Source: Aquabacter sp. L1I39 (GTDB lineage: Bacteria > Pseudomonadota > Alphaproteobacteria > Rhizobiales > Xanthobacteraceae). From it: DNA of 64,000 bases. The stretch is taken from the NCBI RefSeq assembly GCF_017742835.1, contig NZ_CP072392.1, positions 1,844,385 through 1,908,384 on the forward strand, given 5' to 3'. This document shows positions 33,917 through 43,400 of this stretch, piece by piece; the stretch's first letter is position 1; the number at the start of each line of letters is the position of its first letter. The position numbers were made by a program, and so were the translations under genes. The notes beneath the pieces are model-generated. The model saw only the letters and a program-made list of their open reading frames with translations, was not told where the DNA came from and did not search any database.

Positions 33917-34927
33917 TCAGCCTGCCACGCGATGGAGCTGGCCTTCCGCTTCCAGGTCCGCGTCCACCATGATCTTGACCAGTTCGTCGAACGAGGTGCG
34001 CGGCTCCCAGCCCAGTTGGCGCTTGGCCTTTGAGGCATCGCCGATGAGCAGGTCGACCTCCGAGGGGCGCAGATAGCGCGGGTCGAACTCCACGAAGTCG
34101 GCCCAGTCGAGGCCGACGCGCTGGAAGGCGCGGTCGAGGAAGTCGCGCACGCTCCAGGTCTCGCCGGTGGCGACCACGTAGTCGTCCGGCTGATCCTGCT
34201 GGAGCATCAGCCACATGGCTTCCACATAGTCCTTCGCGTAGCCCCAGTCGCGCTTGGCATCGAGATTGCCGAGATAGAGCTTCTTGTCCTTGCCGGCGAC
34301 GATGCGGGCGAGGCCCCGCGTGATCTTGCGGGTGACGAAGGTCTCGCCGCGACGCGGGCTCTCATGGTTGAACAGGATGCCGTTGGAGGCATGCATCCCA
34401 TAGGCCTCGCGATAATTGAGGACCTGATAGTGGCCATAGACCTTGGCGCAGGCATAGGGGCTGCGGGGATGGAAGGGCGTGGTCTCCGACTGCGGGATGG
34501 CGTGCACCGCGCCATACATTTCGGAGCTGGACGCTTGGTAGAAGCGGATCTTCTGCGCCGCGTCGCCGGCCACCGTGCGGATGGCTTCCAGGAGGCGCAT
34601 CACGGAGACGCCGCTCACGTCGGCGGTATAGACCGGCTGGTCGAAGGAGACGCGCACATGGCTCTGGGCGGCGAGGTTATAGACCTCTTCCGGCTCCACG
34701 ATGTCGATGATCTTCTCCAGCCGGCTGCCGTCGGCGATGTCGCCGTAATGGAGCCGCATGGGCGCGCCTTCCTCATGGAAGTCGCGATAGAGGTGCTCGA
34801 TGCGCCCGGTATTGAAGGAGGAGGAGCGGCGGATGATGCCGTGAACCTCATAGCCCTTGGCGATGAGCAGCTCCGCCAGGTACGAGCCGTCCTGGCCGGT
34901 AATTCCCGTGATGAGGGCTTTCTTCAT
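33917..34927 (-). CDS. gmd: GDP-mannose 4,6-dehydratase
   Basis: 336 residues, AGGAG eight bases before the ATG at 34927. Converts GDP-D-mannose to GDP-4-keto-6-deoxymannose, precursor of GDP-fucose, GDP-rhamnose or GDP-perosamine. Extended SDR with [18 protein letters not shown] at the NAD(P) loop, [18 protein letters not shown], the catalytic Ser/Thr stretch [11 protein letters not shown], YxxxK in [14 protein letters not shown], and [20 protein letters not shown]. Followed after 120 bases by two glycosyltransferases on the same strand. The second enzyme needed to finish a deoxysugar nucleotide is not in the window. Confidence 0.95.
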   Translation of the reverse strand: MKKALITGITGQDGSYLAELLIAKGYEVHGIIRRSSSFNTGRIEHLYRDFHEEGAPMRLHYGDIADGSRLEKIIDIVEPEEVYNLAAQSHVRVSFDQPVYTADVSGVSVMRLLEAIRTVAGDAAQKIRFYQASSSEMYGAVHAIPQSETTPFHPRSPYACAKVYGHYQVLNYREAYGMHASNGILFNHESPRRGETFVTRKITRGLARIVAGKDKKLYLGNLDAKRDWGYAKDYVEAMWLMLQQDQPDDYVVATGETWSVRDFLDRAFQRVGLDWADFVEFDPRYLRPSEVDLLIGDASKAKRQLGWEPRTSFDELVKIMVDADLEAEGQLHRVAG

Positions 34928-35167
34928 GGGCGTCGCTCCTCGACGGCGGCGCGCGCAAGGGGGCGTCCGGTCAGCGATGAAGGAAGGGGAGCGGCAGGCG
35001 TGCGTCCGTCCCAGCCGGCGCGACCGGGGCTCGAAAGAGCGGGCGGTAAGGGGTTGGGGAGGTTCGGGGCCATGCCTGCCGTGCGTTCTGTGCGCGGCAC
35101 ATAAGCCCATCCCGCCGCCCCCGGCAAGCCGGGTGCGACGCTTTTAGGATTCGATGAAAGTCAGCGC

Positions 35168-35485
35168 TCAGCGGCTCCGGCGGGCGACCACGCGCACGGG
35201 CTGAAGCGCAGGCCGCGCGGGAAGCCGAAGCGTGGCGCGCCGTCCACCCCGCCCGCCGTCCTGGCGCTCGGTCATCAGCATGACCGCGAAGCCCATCTGG
35301 GCACTGGCGAAAGTCAGGCCCGTGGCGAAGGTCAGGATGGCCAGAGCCAGCACGCCATCGGCGGAGGACTGGAGCAAGGTGCCGAGCCCATGGACGTCAA
35401 TGGCGACCAGCGCACCGACGAACACCACCGCCACGGCAAAGCCGATGGCAGCGTGACGGGCCAGGAAGACCACCAAACGGGGCAT
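35168..35485 (-). CDS. Small two-helix inner-membrane protein of unknown function
   Basis: 105 residues from ATG 35485, which has AAGGAGA five bases upstream (longer in-frame starts lack this). Two hydrophobic helices: IGFAVAVVFVGALVAIDVHG and GVLALAILTFATGLTFASAQ, then a very basic C-terminal tail rich in Arg. I do not recognise it. Stand-alone; divergent from the TetR gene. Confidence 0.6.
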   Translation of the reverse strand: MPRLVVFLARHAAIGFAVAVVFVGALVAIDVHGLGTLLQSSADGVLALAILTFATGLTFASAQMGFAVMLMTERQDGGRGGRRATLRLPARPALQPVRVVARRSR

Positions 35486-35685
35486 GGCATTCTCCTTCAT
35501 CGCATCGGCCCGGAGGCGGCGCGCAAGCGAAATGACACGGGAATGGTGCGCCCTTCGGGCCGGTGTGTCCATGGCCCTTTGGGCGCAAGCCGCGACAAGC
35601 TGATCCAGATTGGGGTCAAATCCCGCCATTGTGAACCCGCAGAAATTCCGCGCAGCTTTGACCTGTCGCAAAGGGCCGGGGGGTC

Positions 35686-35714
35686 TGGTATGTTAATGAC
35701 TGACGAGTCAGTCA
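35686..35714 (+). promoter_or_regulatory. Extended -10 promoter and TetR operator of the exporter operon
   Basis: TGGTATGTT (35686-35694) is an extended -10 element. Immediately after it lies a perfect palindrome TGACTGAC-GA-GTCAGTCA (35697-35714), the usual form of a TetR-family operator. The expected transcript start falls inside the palindrome, so the bound regulator would block initiation. Confidence 0.8.
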
Positions 35715-35728
35715 GTGAGAGTGCGGAC

Positions 35729-36391
35729 ATGCCGCATCCGGAAGGTGACGCGGGCAAGGTCTCTCGGCGGGCCCGGCCGGCCCACGGCCCCGAGCAGCGG
35801 GCGGCGCGCCGCCAGGACATCCTGAAAGCGGCGCTGGAGGAATTCACCCGCGCGGGCTTCGGTGCCGCGCGGCTGGAAGACGTGGCGCGTGCCGCGGGCG
35901 TCGCCAAGGGCACGCTCTATCTCTACTTCCCCAACAAGCAGGCTTTGTTCGAGGGGCTGGTGAAGGAGAATATCGCCCCGGTCATGGCCGATGCGGCGGA
36001 ATTGCTGCCCCATTTTCCCGGCACCACCCGCGACCTGGTGCGGCTGCTGGCCGACATGCTGGTGGCTCGCGTGCTTCAGGGGAGCGCCGCCGGCGTGCTG
36101 CGCCTGATGATCGCCGAGGGTGCGCGCTTCCCTGAACTCGCCGCCTTTCACCATCGGGAAGTGGTCTCCCAGACCTTGCCGCTGGTGCGCGCCGTCATGG
36201 AGCGGGGCCTCGCCCGCGGCGAAATCACCTCCGATGCGGCGATGCGCTTTCCGCAGATGGTGTTCGCGCCCGCCTTAACCGTCCTGGTCTGGAACTCCCT
36301 GTTCGGCGCCTTCGATCCCATCGACGCCGGGGCCTTCGTGGACACCTATCTGGACACGCTGCTGCGCGGCCTCGGGGAGCGGGCGCCATGA
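35729..36391 (+). CDS. TetR/AcrR-family repressor (CecR-like) of the ABC exporter operon
   Basis: 220 residues from ATG 35729; the in-frame ATGs at 35690 and 35696 lie in or before the operator and would precede the transcript start. Helix-turn-helix: RQDILKAALEEFTRAGFGAARLEDVARAAGVAKGTLYLYFPNKQALFEGLV. The ligand domain is variable (AGVLRLMIAEGARFPELAAF). The stop overlaps the HlyD start (ATGA). The gene set TetR, HlyD, ABC ATPase, ABC-2 permease parallels E. coli cecR-ybhGFSR, which affects drug sensitivity. Autoregulation through the palindrome is likely. Confidence 0.88.
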   Translation: MPHPEGDAGKVSRRARPAHGPEQRAARRQDILKAALEEFTRAGFGAARLEDVARAAGVAKGTLYLYFPNKQALFEGLVKENIAPVMADAAELLPHFPGTTRDLVRLLADMLVARVLQGSAAGVLRLMIAEGARFPELAAFHHREVVSQTLPLVRAVMERGLARGEITSDAAMRFPQMVFAPALTVLVWNSLFGAFDPIDAGAFVDTYLDTLLRGLGERAP

Positions 36392-37356
36392 GGGCCCGCC
36401 TCGGATCCGCTCTCGCCCCTCTCGCCCTCGCCCTTGCGCTGCTCGCCGGCTGTTCGCGGGCGCCGGAAGGGGAGTTTTCCGGCTATGTGGAGGGCGACCT
36501 CCTCTTCATCGGGCCGCAGGAAGCGGGGCGTGTACTGCGCCTGCCGGTGGCGGAAGGCACGAAAGTGACCGCTGGCACGGTCTTGGCGGAGCTGGAACCG
36601 GACATCCAGTCGGCGGACCTGGCCGCTGCTGCCGCACTGCTCGGTGAGGCGCAGGCCAAGCTCGCCCGCCTCAAGGCCGCCACCCAGCGCCCGGAAGAAA
36701 TCGCCATCCTGGAGGCGAGCGAGCGGCGGCTCACCACCGCGCTTGATCTCTCGCGCATCGAACTCCAGCGCCAGAAGACCCTGGTGCCCAAGGGCGCCTC
36801 CTCCCAGGCCAATCTCGACACGGCCCAGCACAGCTATGACCAGGCGGTGGCGAGCCTCGACGAGGTGCGCCGGCAGATCGATGTGGCCCGTATCGCCGGC
36901 CGCGACGAGGACATCGCCGCCGCCGCCGCCGCCGTGCGCAGCGCGGCCGCCAATCGCGACGCGGCGCAGATCCGCCTCGACCGCCGCATCCTGAAGGCGC
37001 CGCGGGAGGGCACGGTCCAGACGCTCTATTTCCGCCCGGGCGAACTGGTGCCCGAGGGCAAGCCGGTGGTGTCCGTGCTGCCGCCCGACCTCATCAAGGT
37101 GCGCTTCTTCGTGCCGGAGGCCCAGTTGCCGAAGGTGGCGCTGGGGGCGAACGTGGCCGTCCAGTGCGACGGCTGCCCGCCCTTGACCGCGCAGGTCACC
37201 TTCATCGCCGACAGCGCGGAATATACCCCGCCCGTCATCTATAGCCGCGAGGAGCGGGCCAAGCTCGTCTATCTGGTGGAGGCGCGGCCCTCCGATCCCG
37301 CCGCCGCGCGCCCCGGCCAGCCGGTGACCGTGCGCCTTGCGGAGGGCAAGCCGTGA
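36388..37356 (+). CDS. HlyD-family periplasmic adaptor (YbhG-like), probable lipoprotein
   Basis: 322 residues. Lipobox LLAGC with acylated Cys22, then the biotinyl-lipoyl-like half-motifs (EAGRVLRLPVAEGTKVTAGT and RRILKAPREGTVQTLYFRPG) flanking a long coiled-coil hairpin (about 75-205), then the beta-barrel domain (KVRFFVPEAQLPKVALG). Bridges the ABC-2 exporter and an outer-membrane channel, which is not encoded here. Overlaps both neighbours by four bases. Confidence 0.9.
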   Translation: MRARLGSALAPLALALALLAGCSRAPEGEFSGYVEGDLLFIGPQEAGRVLRLPVAEGTKVTAGTVLAELEPDIQSADLAAAAALLGEAQAKLARLKAATQRPEEIAILEASERRLTTALDLSRIELQRQKTLVPKGASSQANLDTAQHSYDQAVASLDEVRRQIDVARIAGRDEDIAAAAAAVRSAAANRDAAQIRLDRRILKAPREGTVQTLYFRPGELVPEGKPVVSVLPPDLIKVRFFVPEAQLPKVALGANVAVQCDGCPPLTAQVTFIADSAEYTPPVIYSREERAKLVYLVEARPSDPAAARPGQPVTVRLAEGKP

Positions 37357-38333
37357 CCGTGCCGGACCCCATCGCCATCGAGGTGGAGGGGCTGTCCAAG
37401 AGCTTTGGCGGGCGCCGGGTGGTGGATGACCTGACCATGCGGGTGCGGCGGGGCCAGATCTACGGCTTCCTCGGCCCCAACGGCTCGGGCAAGACCACCA
37501 CCATCCGCATGCTGTGCGGCCTGCTCACCCCCGATGCCGGGCGCGGCACATGCCTTGGCTACGACATCCTGACCCAGGCGCGGGAGATCCGCAGCCATGT
37601 GGGCTACATGACCCAGCGTTTCTCTCTCTATGCGGACCTCTCCGTGCGGGAGAATCTGGAATTCGTCGCCCGCCTTTATGGTGTGCCCCGGCCGGAAGCC
37701 GCCGCGCGGGCGGCGCTGGAGCGGCTCGGCCTGGAAGGGCGTGGGCGGCAATTGGCGGGGGAATTGTCGGGCGGCTGGAAGCAGCGCCTTGCGCTCGGCG
37801 CCTGCATCCTGCCCCAGCCCCAGCTTCTCCTGCTGGACGAGCCCACCGCCGGCGTCGACCCCAAGGCGCGGCGGGAATTCTGGGCGCAGATCCATGCCTT
37901 GGCGGCCGAAGGTCTCACCGTGCTGGTCTCCACCCATTACATGGACGAGGCGGAGCGCTGCCACGAGATCGCCTATGTGGCCTATGGGCGCCTGCTCGCC
38001 CAGGGGCGGGTGTCCGACGTGATCGCCGCCTCTGGCCTCGCCACCTATACGGTGGAGGCGACGTCGGCGACCATCGACAGCGCCGCGCTGGCCGCGCTCG
38101 CACGGGAGCTGGAGGCGGCGCCGGGCATTGGCATGGTCGCCCCCTTTGGCACCTCCCTCCATGTCTCCGGTCATGACCGTTCGGCGCTGGAGGCGGCCAT
38201 AGCGCCGTTCCGGGAGCGGCCGGGCCTCGCCTGGCGGGCGGATCAGCCCACTCTGGAGGATGTGTTCATCGACCTGATGGGTCAGGCCTCCGACAATATG
38301 GCCGCGCCACCCGGCGCGGGCGCGGCGTCATGA
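37353..38333 (+). CDS. ABC-2 exporter ATP-binding protein (YbhF-like)
   Basis: 326 residues from a GTG that overlaps the hlyD-like stop (GTGA). Single nucleotide-binding domain: Walker A GPNGSGKTT (41-49), signature LSGGWKQRLALG, Walker B LLLDEPTAGVDP, switch His in STHYMDEAERC. E. coli YbhF has two such domains in one chain; here there is one, followed by about 90 C-terminal residues typical of drug exporters. Stop overlaps the permease start (ATGA). Confidence 0.9.
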   Translation: MTVPDPIAIEVEGLSKSFGGRRVVDDLTMRVRRGQIYGFLGPNGSGKTTTIRMLCGLLTPDAGRGTCLGYDILTQAREIRSHVGYMTQRFSLYADLSVRENLEFVARLYGVPRPEAAARAALERLGLEGRGRQLAGELSGGWKQRLALGACILPQPQLLLLDEPTAGVDPKARREFWAQIHALAAEGLTVLVSTHYMDEAERCHEIAYVAYGRLLAQGRVSDVIAASGLATYTVEATSATIDSAALAALARELEAAPGIGMVAPFGTSLHVSGHDRSALEAAIAPFRERPGLAWRADQPTLEDVFIDLMGQASDNMAAPPGAGAAS

Positions 38334-39457
38334 GGGAGACGCTCGGCTTCCTGCGGCGGGTCGCCGCCATGGTGCGCAAGGAATTCATCCAGCTGCGGCG
38401 GGACCGGGTGACGTTCGCCACCATGATCTCCATCCCGCTGCTGCAACTGGTGCTGTTCGGCTATGCCATCAACACCACGCCCCGCAACCTGCCCACCGCG
38501 GTGCTGGTGCATGAGAATAACGAGGTCACCCGCGCCATCCTCGCCGCCATTCGCAACACCGACTTCTTCGCCTTCACGGCGGAGGCTGCGAGCGAGCAGG
38601 ATGCCGAGCGCATGATCCGCTCCGGCGAGGTGCTGTTCCTGGTGGAGATCCCCGCCGGCTTCGAGCGCGCGCTGCGCCGGGGCGAGACGCCGCAGATGCT
38701 GGTGGCGGCGGACGCCACCGATCCGGTGGCTTCGGCGAACGCACTGGGCGCCCTCTCCGGCCTCGTCTCCACCGCGCTCACCCGCGCGCGCTTCGTGGAC
38801 GCGCAGGGTACGGCGCCCTTCGAGATCGTCCAGCACCGGCGCTACAATCCCGCCGGCGACAGCCAGCTGAACATCGTGCCGGGTCTGCTCGGCACCATCC
38901 TCACGATGACCATGCTCATCTTCACCGCCCTCTCGGTGACCCGTGAGGTGGAGCGCGGCACCATGGAGAGCCTGCTCTCCATGCCCATCCATCCAGTGGA
39001 AATCATGCTGGGCAAGATCATCCCCTATGTGCTGGTGGGGGTGATGCAGGCGGTGCTGATCCTGGCCGCCGGCATGGTGCTGTTCTCCGTGCCGCTGGAA
39101 GGCTCGCTGATCCTGCTGACGGGGGTGACGCTCATCTTCATCACCGCCAACCTGTCCATCGGCTACACCTTCTCCACCCTGGCGCAGAACCAGCTCCAGG
39201 CGGTGCAGATGACCTTCATGTTCTTCCTGCCCAACATCCTGTTGTCGGGCTTCATGTTTCCTTTCGCGGGCATGCCGGTCTGGGCGCAGTGGATCGCCGA
39301 GGGGCTGCCGCTCACCCATTATCTGCGCATGGTGCGCGGCATTCTGCTGAAGGGCGCCACCGCCACCGACCTGACCTTCGACACCGGCATGCTGGTGGTG
39401 CTCATGCTGGTGGCCATGGCCATTGCGGTGGCCCGCTTTCGCCAGACCCTGGACTGA
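38330..39457 (+). CDS. ABC-2 type exporter permease (YbhS/YhhJ-like)
   Basis: 375 residues. One N-terminal helix (LLQLVLFGYAINTTP), a large extracytoplasmic domain (about 45-175), then five helices with the ABC-2 phrases TREVERGTMESLLSMPIHPVE and LLSGFMFPFAGMP...GLPLTHYLRMVRGI. Only one permease gene is present whereas ybhSR encodes two, so a homodimer is likely. Last gene of the operon. Confidence 0.9.
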   Translation: MRETLGFLRRVAAMVRKEFIQLRRDRVTFATMISIPLLQLVLFGYAINTTPRNLPTAVLVHENNEVTRAILAAIRNTDFFAFTAEAASEQDAERMIRSGEVLFLVEIPAGFERALRRGETPQMLVAADATDPVASANALGALSGLVSTALTRARFVDAQGTAPFEIVQHRRYNPAGDSQLNIVPGLLGTILTMTMLIFTALSVTREVERGTMESLLSMPIHPVEIMLGKIIPYVLVGVMQAVLILAAGMVLFSVPLEGSLILLTGVTLIFITANLSIGYTFSTLAQNQLQAVQMTFMFFLPNILLSGFMFPFAGMPVWAQWIAEGLPLTHYLRMVRGILLKGATATDLTFDTGMLVVLMLVAMAIAVARFRQTLD

Positions 39458-39754
39458 CCGGCCAGGGGTCCGACGGCCGCTCCTGGTGAGCGTCACGGTT
39501 TCGCCCCAATCTGGCCCTGCTTCCGCCCGGCTTCGGGCAGCCCGCGACATTCCTGCACACCTGACGCGCCGGGGAAGGTAAACCCCTTGGGGCGCCTGGA
39601 AACCCAGGCCTCCGCAACGTCCCGGGTGCGGCAAAGGCGCCACATCCGGGGCTTCCCTACCTTTGATTTGCATCAAAGCCAAAGAACAGCGCGGCCCCAA
39701 TTTGGCCCAAAGCCAGCAGAGCGGTCGGTGCCGCTCCGCGAACGGGGTTGACCA
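39458..39754. other. Control region upstream of ccoN
   Basis: 297 bases without a gene. It contains the FNR/FixK box (separate entry), a weak hairpin GCCTGG-AAAC-CCAGGC (39594-39609), and two near-identical 15-base copies (14 of 15 matching) of GCCCCAAT(C/T)TGGCCC at 39503-39517 and 39694-39708. The second copy covers the expected -10 area of the oxygen-regulated promoter. Confidence 0.5.
39663..39676 (+). promoter_or_regulatory. FNR/FixK anaerobox of the cbb3 oxidase cluster
   Basis: TTGAT-TTGC-ATCAA is a perfect match to the FNR/FixK/FnrN consensus TTGAT-N4-ATCAA. It is centred at 39669.5, 85 bases before the ccoN ATG. A class II arrangement would place the start of transcription near 39711. 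Confidence 0.9.
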
Positions 39755-41410
39755 ATGTCCATCGTGCAGACACCGATCAAGAGGATGACGGCCGGCGAGT
39801 TCGGCCTGCTGATCGTCTTTGCGGCGCTCGGCTTCCTGTCCATCGTGGTGGCGGCGAAGGCCCATACAACGGCCTATTCGTTCCACGCCTTTCTTTTCGC
39901 GGCGGCCTCCGTCGCGGCGGTGTTCGCCATCGGCAACCGCTACATGGACCGCCCGGCGGAGCTTCCGCCGCAGACCATCAACGGCAAGCCCAACTACAAT
40001 ATGGGCCCGGTGAAGGTTGCGACCCTCGCCGCGGTGTTCTGGGGCCTGGCCGGATTCACGGTGGGCGTGGTGATTGCCCTCCAGCTGGCCTTTCCGTTCC
40101 TGAATTTTGATCTGCCCTGGACCGCCTTCGGCCGTCTGCGGCCGCTGCACACCTCGGCGGTGATCTTCGCCTTCGGCGGCAATGTGCTGATCGCCACCTC
40201 CTTCTATGTGGTCCAGCGCACCAGCCGCGCGCGCCTTGCGGGTGACTTGGCCCCGTGGTTCGTGGTTCTCGGCTACAATTTCTTCATCCTGATCGCCGGC
40301 ACGGGCTATCTGCTGGGCATCACCCAGGGCAAGGAATATGCGGAGCCGGAATGGTATTCCGACCTGTTCCTGACCGTGGTGTGGGTGACCTATTTCGCGG
40401 TCTTCCTGCTGACGATCCTGAAGCGTGAAGAGCCCCACATCTATGTGGCGAACTGGTTCTACCTCGCCTTCATCGTCACCATTGCGGTGCTGCACCTCGG
40501 CAACAACACCACCATCCCGGTCTCCGTCTTCTCGCCGAAGTCCTACATCGTGTGGTCGGGCGTGCAGGACGCCATGGTCCAGTGGTGGTACGGCCACAAT
40601 GCGGTGGGCTTCTTCCTGACCGCGGGCTTCCTGGCGCTGATGTACTACTTCATCCCCAAGCGCGCGGAGCGGCCGGTCTATTCCTATCGCCTGTCCATCG
40701 TGCACTTCTGGGCCCTGATCTTCCTTTATATCTGGGCCGGCCCGCACCACTTGCACTACACCGCCTTGCCGGACTGGGCGCAGACGCTGGGCATGACCTT
40801 CTCCATCATGCTGTGGATGCCCTCCTGGGGCGGCATGATCAACGGCCTGATGACGCTCTCGGGCGCCTGGGACAAGCTGCGCACCGATCCGATCATCCGC
40901 ATGATGGTGGTCTCGGTGGCCTTCTACGGCATGTCCACCTTCGAAGGCCCGATGATGTCGGTGAAGGCGGTCAACTCGCTTAGCCACTATACCGAGTGGA
41001 CCATCGGCCACGTGCATTCCGGTGCGCTGGGCTGGGTCGCCTACATCTCGTTCGGCGCCATCTACTGCCTGGTGCCCTGGCTGTGGCACAAGCGTGAGAT
41101 GTATTCCATGAAGGCCATCAACTGGCACTTCTGGGTCTCCACGCTCGGCATCGTGCTCTACATCTGCTCCATGTGGGTGGCGGGCATCCTTCAGGGTCTG
41201 ATGTGGCGTGCCTATACGGCGCTCGGCTTCCTCGAATACTCGTTCATCGAGACCGTCGAGGCCATGCACCCGCTCTACGTGATCCGGGCCCTCGGCGGCA
41301 TCCTGTTCCTGGCCGGTGCCGTGATCATGGCCTGGAACGTCATCATGACCATCCGCAGCCCCGAACTCGCCACCGAGGCGAACACGGCGGCGCTTGCCCC
41401 CGCCGAATGA
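39755..41410 (+). CDS. ccoN: cbb3-type cytochrome c oxidase subunit I
   Basis: 551 residues. Catalytic subunit holding haem b and the haem b3-CuB site; reduces O2 at very low concentrations in the inner membrane. At least 12 helices with the histidine ligands in [46 protein letters not shown] and [13 protein letters not shown]. The extra N-terminal helix is as in rhizobial FixN. First gene of the cco cluster, controlled by the upstream anaerobox. Confidence 0.97.
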   Translation: MSIVQTPIKRMTAGEFGLLIVFAALGFLSIVVAAKAHTTAYSFHAFLFAAASVAAVFAIGNRYMDRPAELPPQTINGKPNYNMGPVKVATLAAVFWGLAGFTVGVVIALQLAFPFLNFDLPWTAFGRLRPLHTSAVIFAFGGNVLIATSFYVVQRTSRARLAGDLAPWFVVLGYNFFILIAGTGYLLGITQGKEYAEPEWYSDLFLTVVWVTYFAVFLLTILKREEPHIYVANWFYLAFIVTIAVLHLGNNTTIPVSVFSPKSYIVWSGVQDAMVQWWYGHNAVGFFLTAGFLALMYYFIPKRAERPVYSYRLSIVHFWALIFLYIWAGPHHLHYTALPDWAQTLGMTFSIMLWMPSWGGMINGLMTLSGAWDKLRTDPIIRMMVVSVAFYGMSTFEGPMMSVKAVNSLSHYTEWTIGHVHSGALGWVAYISFGAIYCLVPWLWHKREMYSMKAINWHFWVSTLGIVLYICSMWVAGILQGLMWRAYTALGFLEYSFIETVEAMHPLYVIRALGGILFLAGAVIMAWNVIMTIRSPELATEANTAALAPAE

Positions 41411-41421
41411 CGGAGACATCC

Positions 41422-42171
41422 ATGTCGACCAAATCCGCTTCGATCTGGAGCAAGCACGCCATCTTCGAGAAGCACAGCTATTGGCTGCTTCTCGGCGTCC
41501 TCTTGGTGATCTCCGTAGGTGGGCTCGTGGAGATCGTGCCCCTCTTCTACCTCAAGAGCACCATCGAGACCGTGTCGGGCATCCGCCCGTACACCCCCCT
41601 CGAGCTGGCCGGACGCAACATCTATGTGCGTGAGGGCTGCTATAACTGCCACAGCCAGATGATCCGTCCTCTGCGCGACGAGGTGGAGCGCTACGGCCAC
41701 TACTCGCTGGCGGCCGAGAGCATGTACGACCACCCCTTCCAGTGGGGCTCCAAGCGCACCGGGCCGGATCTGGCCCGCGTGGGCGGCAAGTATTCGGACC
41801 AGTGGCAGCTGGACCACCTGAACAACCCCCGTTCGGTGGTGCCCGCCTCCATCATGCCCGGCTATCCGTTCCTGGCGCGGACCAAGCTCGACGCCAAGCA
41901 CATCGCCGACGACATGAAGGTGCTGCGCATCGAGGGCGTGCCCTATACGGACGACATGATCGCCAACGCCCAGGCGGACCTGCGCACGCAGTCCACCACC
42001 GATGCCGACAATATGGATGCCCTCCAGGCCCGCTATCCCAAGGCGCAGGTGCGTGACTTCGACGGCAATCCCGCCGAGCTGACCGAGGCCGACGCGCTGA
42101 TCGCCTATCTGCAAATGCTGGGCACGCTGGTCGACTTCAAGCTCTACGACAACAAAGCCAACGTGAGGTAG
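41422..42171 (+). CDS. ccoO: cbb3-type cytochrome c oxidase subunit II (monohaem)
   Basis: 249 residues from ATG 41422 (GGAGA upstream); ATG 41407, overlapping the ccoN stop, is the alternative. One N-terminal membrane helix and a periplasmic cytochrome c domain with CYNCH (Cys73-His77) and distal Met region [11 protein letters not shown]. Passes electrons from CcoP to CcoN. Confidence 0.97.
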   Translation: MSTKSASIWSKHAIFEKHSYWLLLGVLLVISVGGLVEIVPLFYLKSTIETVSGIRPYTPLELAGRNIYVREGCYNCHSQMIRPLRDEVERYGHYSLAAESMYDHPFQWGSKRTGPDLARVGGKYSDQWQLDHLNNPRSVVPASIMPGYPFLARTKLDAKHIADDMKVLRIEGVPYTDDMIANAQADLRTQSTTDADNMDALQARYPKAQVRDFDGNPAELTEADALIAYLQMLGTLVDFKLYDNKANVR

Positions 42172-42176
42172 CTCCC

Positions 42177-42338
42177 ATGCGCGACCTCTATATGAGCCTT
42201 GCGAGCTTCGCACAGACCTGGGGCCTGCTGCTGTTCTTCTTCGGCTTCCTCGGTGTCATCGCCTATGCCTACTGGCCCTCGAAGAAGCAGAAGAAGAACT
42301 TCGACGAAGCGGCCCAGATCCCGCTGAAAGAGGATTGA
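42177..42338 (+). CDS. ccoQ: cbb3-type oxidase small subunit CcoQ
   Basis: 53 residues, five bases after ccoO. One membrane helix (TWGLLLFFFGFLGVIAYAYW) followed by PSKKQKKNFDEAAQIPLKED; the conserved YWPSKK-type junction is the CcoQ/FixQ signature. It stabilises the interaction of CcoP with the CcoNO core. Ends four bases before the ccoP GTG. Confidence 0.93.
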   Translation: MRDLYMSLASFAQTWGLLLFFFGFLGVIAYAYWPSKKQKKNFDEAAQIPLKED

Positions 42339-42342
42339 TCCC

Positions 42343-43224
42343 GTGAGCACCGCGCACGACAGCCATGACGGAGCCGTGGACACCGCAACGGGCGTCTCCA
42401 CCACCGGCCACGAATGGGACGGCATCCGTGAACTGAACAACCCCCTGCCGCGCTGGTGGCTGTGGGTGTTCTACGCCACCATCGTGTGGGCCTTCGGCTA
42501 TTGGGTCCTGTACCCGGCCTGGCCCCTGATCTCCAGCCACACCACCGGCCTCTTGGGCTGGAATTCCCGGTCGGCGGTGGCGATGCAGCTTCAGGATCTC
42601 CAGGCGCTGCGCGCCGAGACCAGCATGCGCCTGACCAACGCTTCGCTGGAGGAGATCGAGAAGACCCCCGATCTGCTCTCGCTCGCCCGCGCCGAGGGAC
42701 GGGTGGCCTTCGCCGACAATTGCGCGCCCTGCCATGGGGCGGGCGGCGGCGGCGCCAAGGGCTTCCCCAACCTCAATGACGACGACTGGCTGTGGGGCGG
42801 CACGCTGGCCGACATCCAGCAGACCATCACCCACGGCATCCGCTCCGGCGACGATGAAGGCCATCAGGGCAACATGACCCCCTTCGGCGGGGTCCTCTCC
42901 AAGGCGGACATCTCGGCGGCGGCCGACTATGTGCTCTCCTTGTCGGGGGCCGGTCCCGCCGACACGCCGAGCGCCAAGAAGGGGGCCGCCGTGTTCGCCG
43001 CCAATTGCGCCGTCTGCCACGGTGCCGACGGCAAGGGCAAGCAGGAGCTGGGCTCCAAGAACCTCACCGACGGCATCTGGCTCTATGGCGGCGACAAGGC
43101 CACCATCATGCAGACCATCACCAATGGCCGCGGCGGCGTGATGCCCGCCTGGGCCGGGCGCCTGTCGCCCACCACCATCAAGGCGCTCACCGTCTATGTG
43201 CATACGCTCGGCGGCGGCCAATAG
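42343..43224 (+). CDS. ccoP: cbb3-type cytochrome c oxidase subunit III (dihaem)
   Basis: 293 residues from a GTG. Cytoplasmic N-terminus with HEWDGIRELNNPLPRWWLWVF leading into a membrane helix, then two periplasmic cytochrome c domains with CAPCH (Cys about 127) and CAVCH (Cys about 222). Accepts electrons from soluble or membrane cytochromes c. Confidence 0.97.
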   Translation: MSTAHDSHDGAVDTATGVSTTGHEWDGIRELNNPLPRWWLWVFYATIVWAFGYWVLYPAWPLISSHTTGLLGWNSRSAVAMQLQDLQALRAETSMRLTNASLEEIEKTPDLLSLARAEGRVAFADNCAPCHGAGGGGAKGFPNLNDDDWLWGGTLADIQQTITHGIRSGDDEGHQGNMTPFGGVLSKADISAAADYVLSLSGAGPADTPSAKKGAAVFAANCAVCHGADGKGKQELGSKNLTDGIWLYGGDKATIMQTITNGRGGVMPAWAGRLSPTTIKALTVYVHTLGGGQ

Positions 43225-43269
43225 GTCGCCCCGCCAGCCTTGCGCAAGCCTGGTGTGAGACACGGGCGC

Positions 43270-43291
43270 GCCCCGGCCGGTCGGCCGGGGC
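43270..43291 (+). other. Hairpin at the ccoP 3' end
   Basis: Perfect ten-base inverted repeat GCCCCGGCCG-GT-CGGCCGGGGC, 45 bases after the ccoP stop, without a U-tract. Probably protects the ccoNOQP message or reduces read-through into ccoG. Confidence 0.5.
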
Positions 43292-43400
43292 GGCCCGCGC
43301 CGTGAGACAAGGACGCCCGGCCCCCGAAGGCCGGCTCAGTTTCCAGGAGGGCGTCTTCGAAGGGGCGTCGGGGGGCGCCGAAGGTGGCGCTGTCCGCAAG

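Noticed and set aside
38282..41419. A minus-strand open frame of over 1000 codons opposite the exporter permease and ccoN
   Set aside because: Its composition (His, Gln, Gly and Arg rich, no domain) is that of an antisense shadow in high-GC DNA; the plus strand encodes clear, full-length families.
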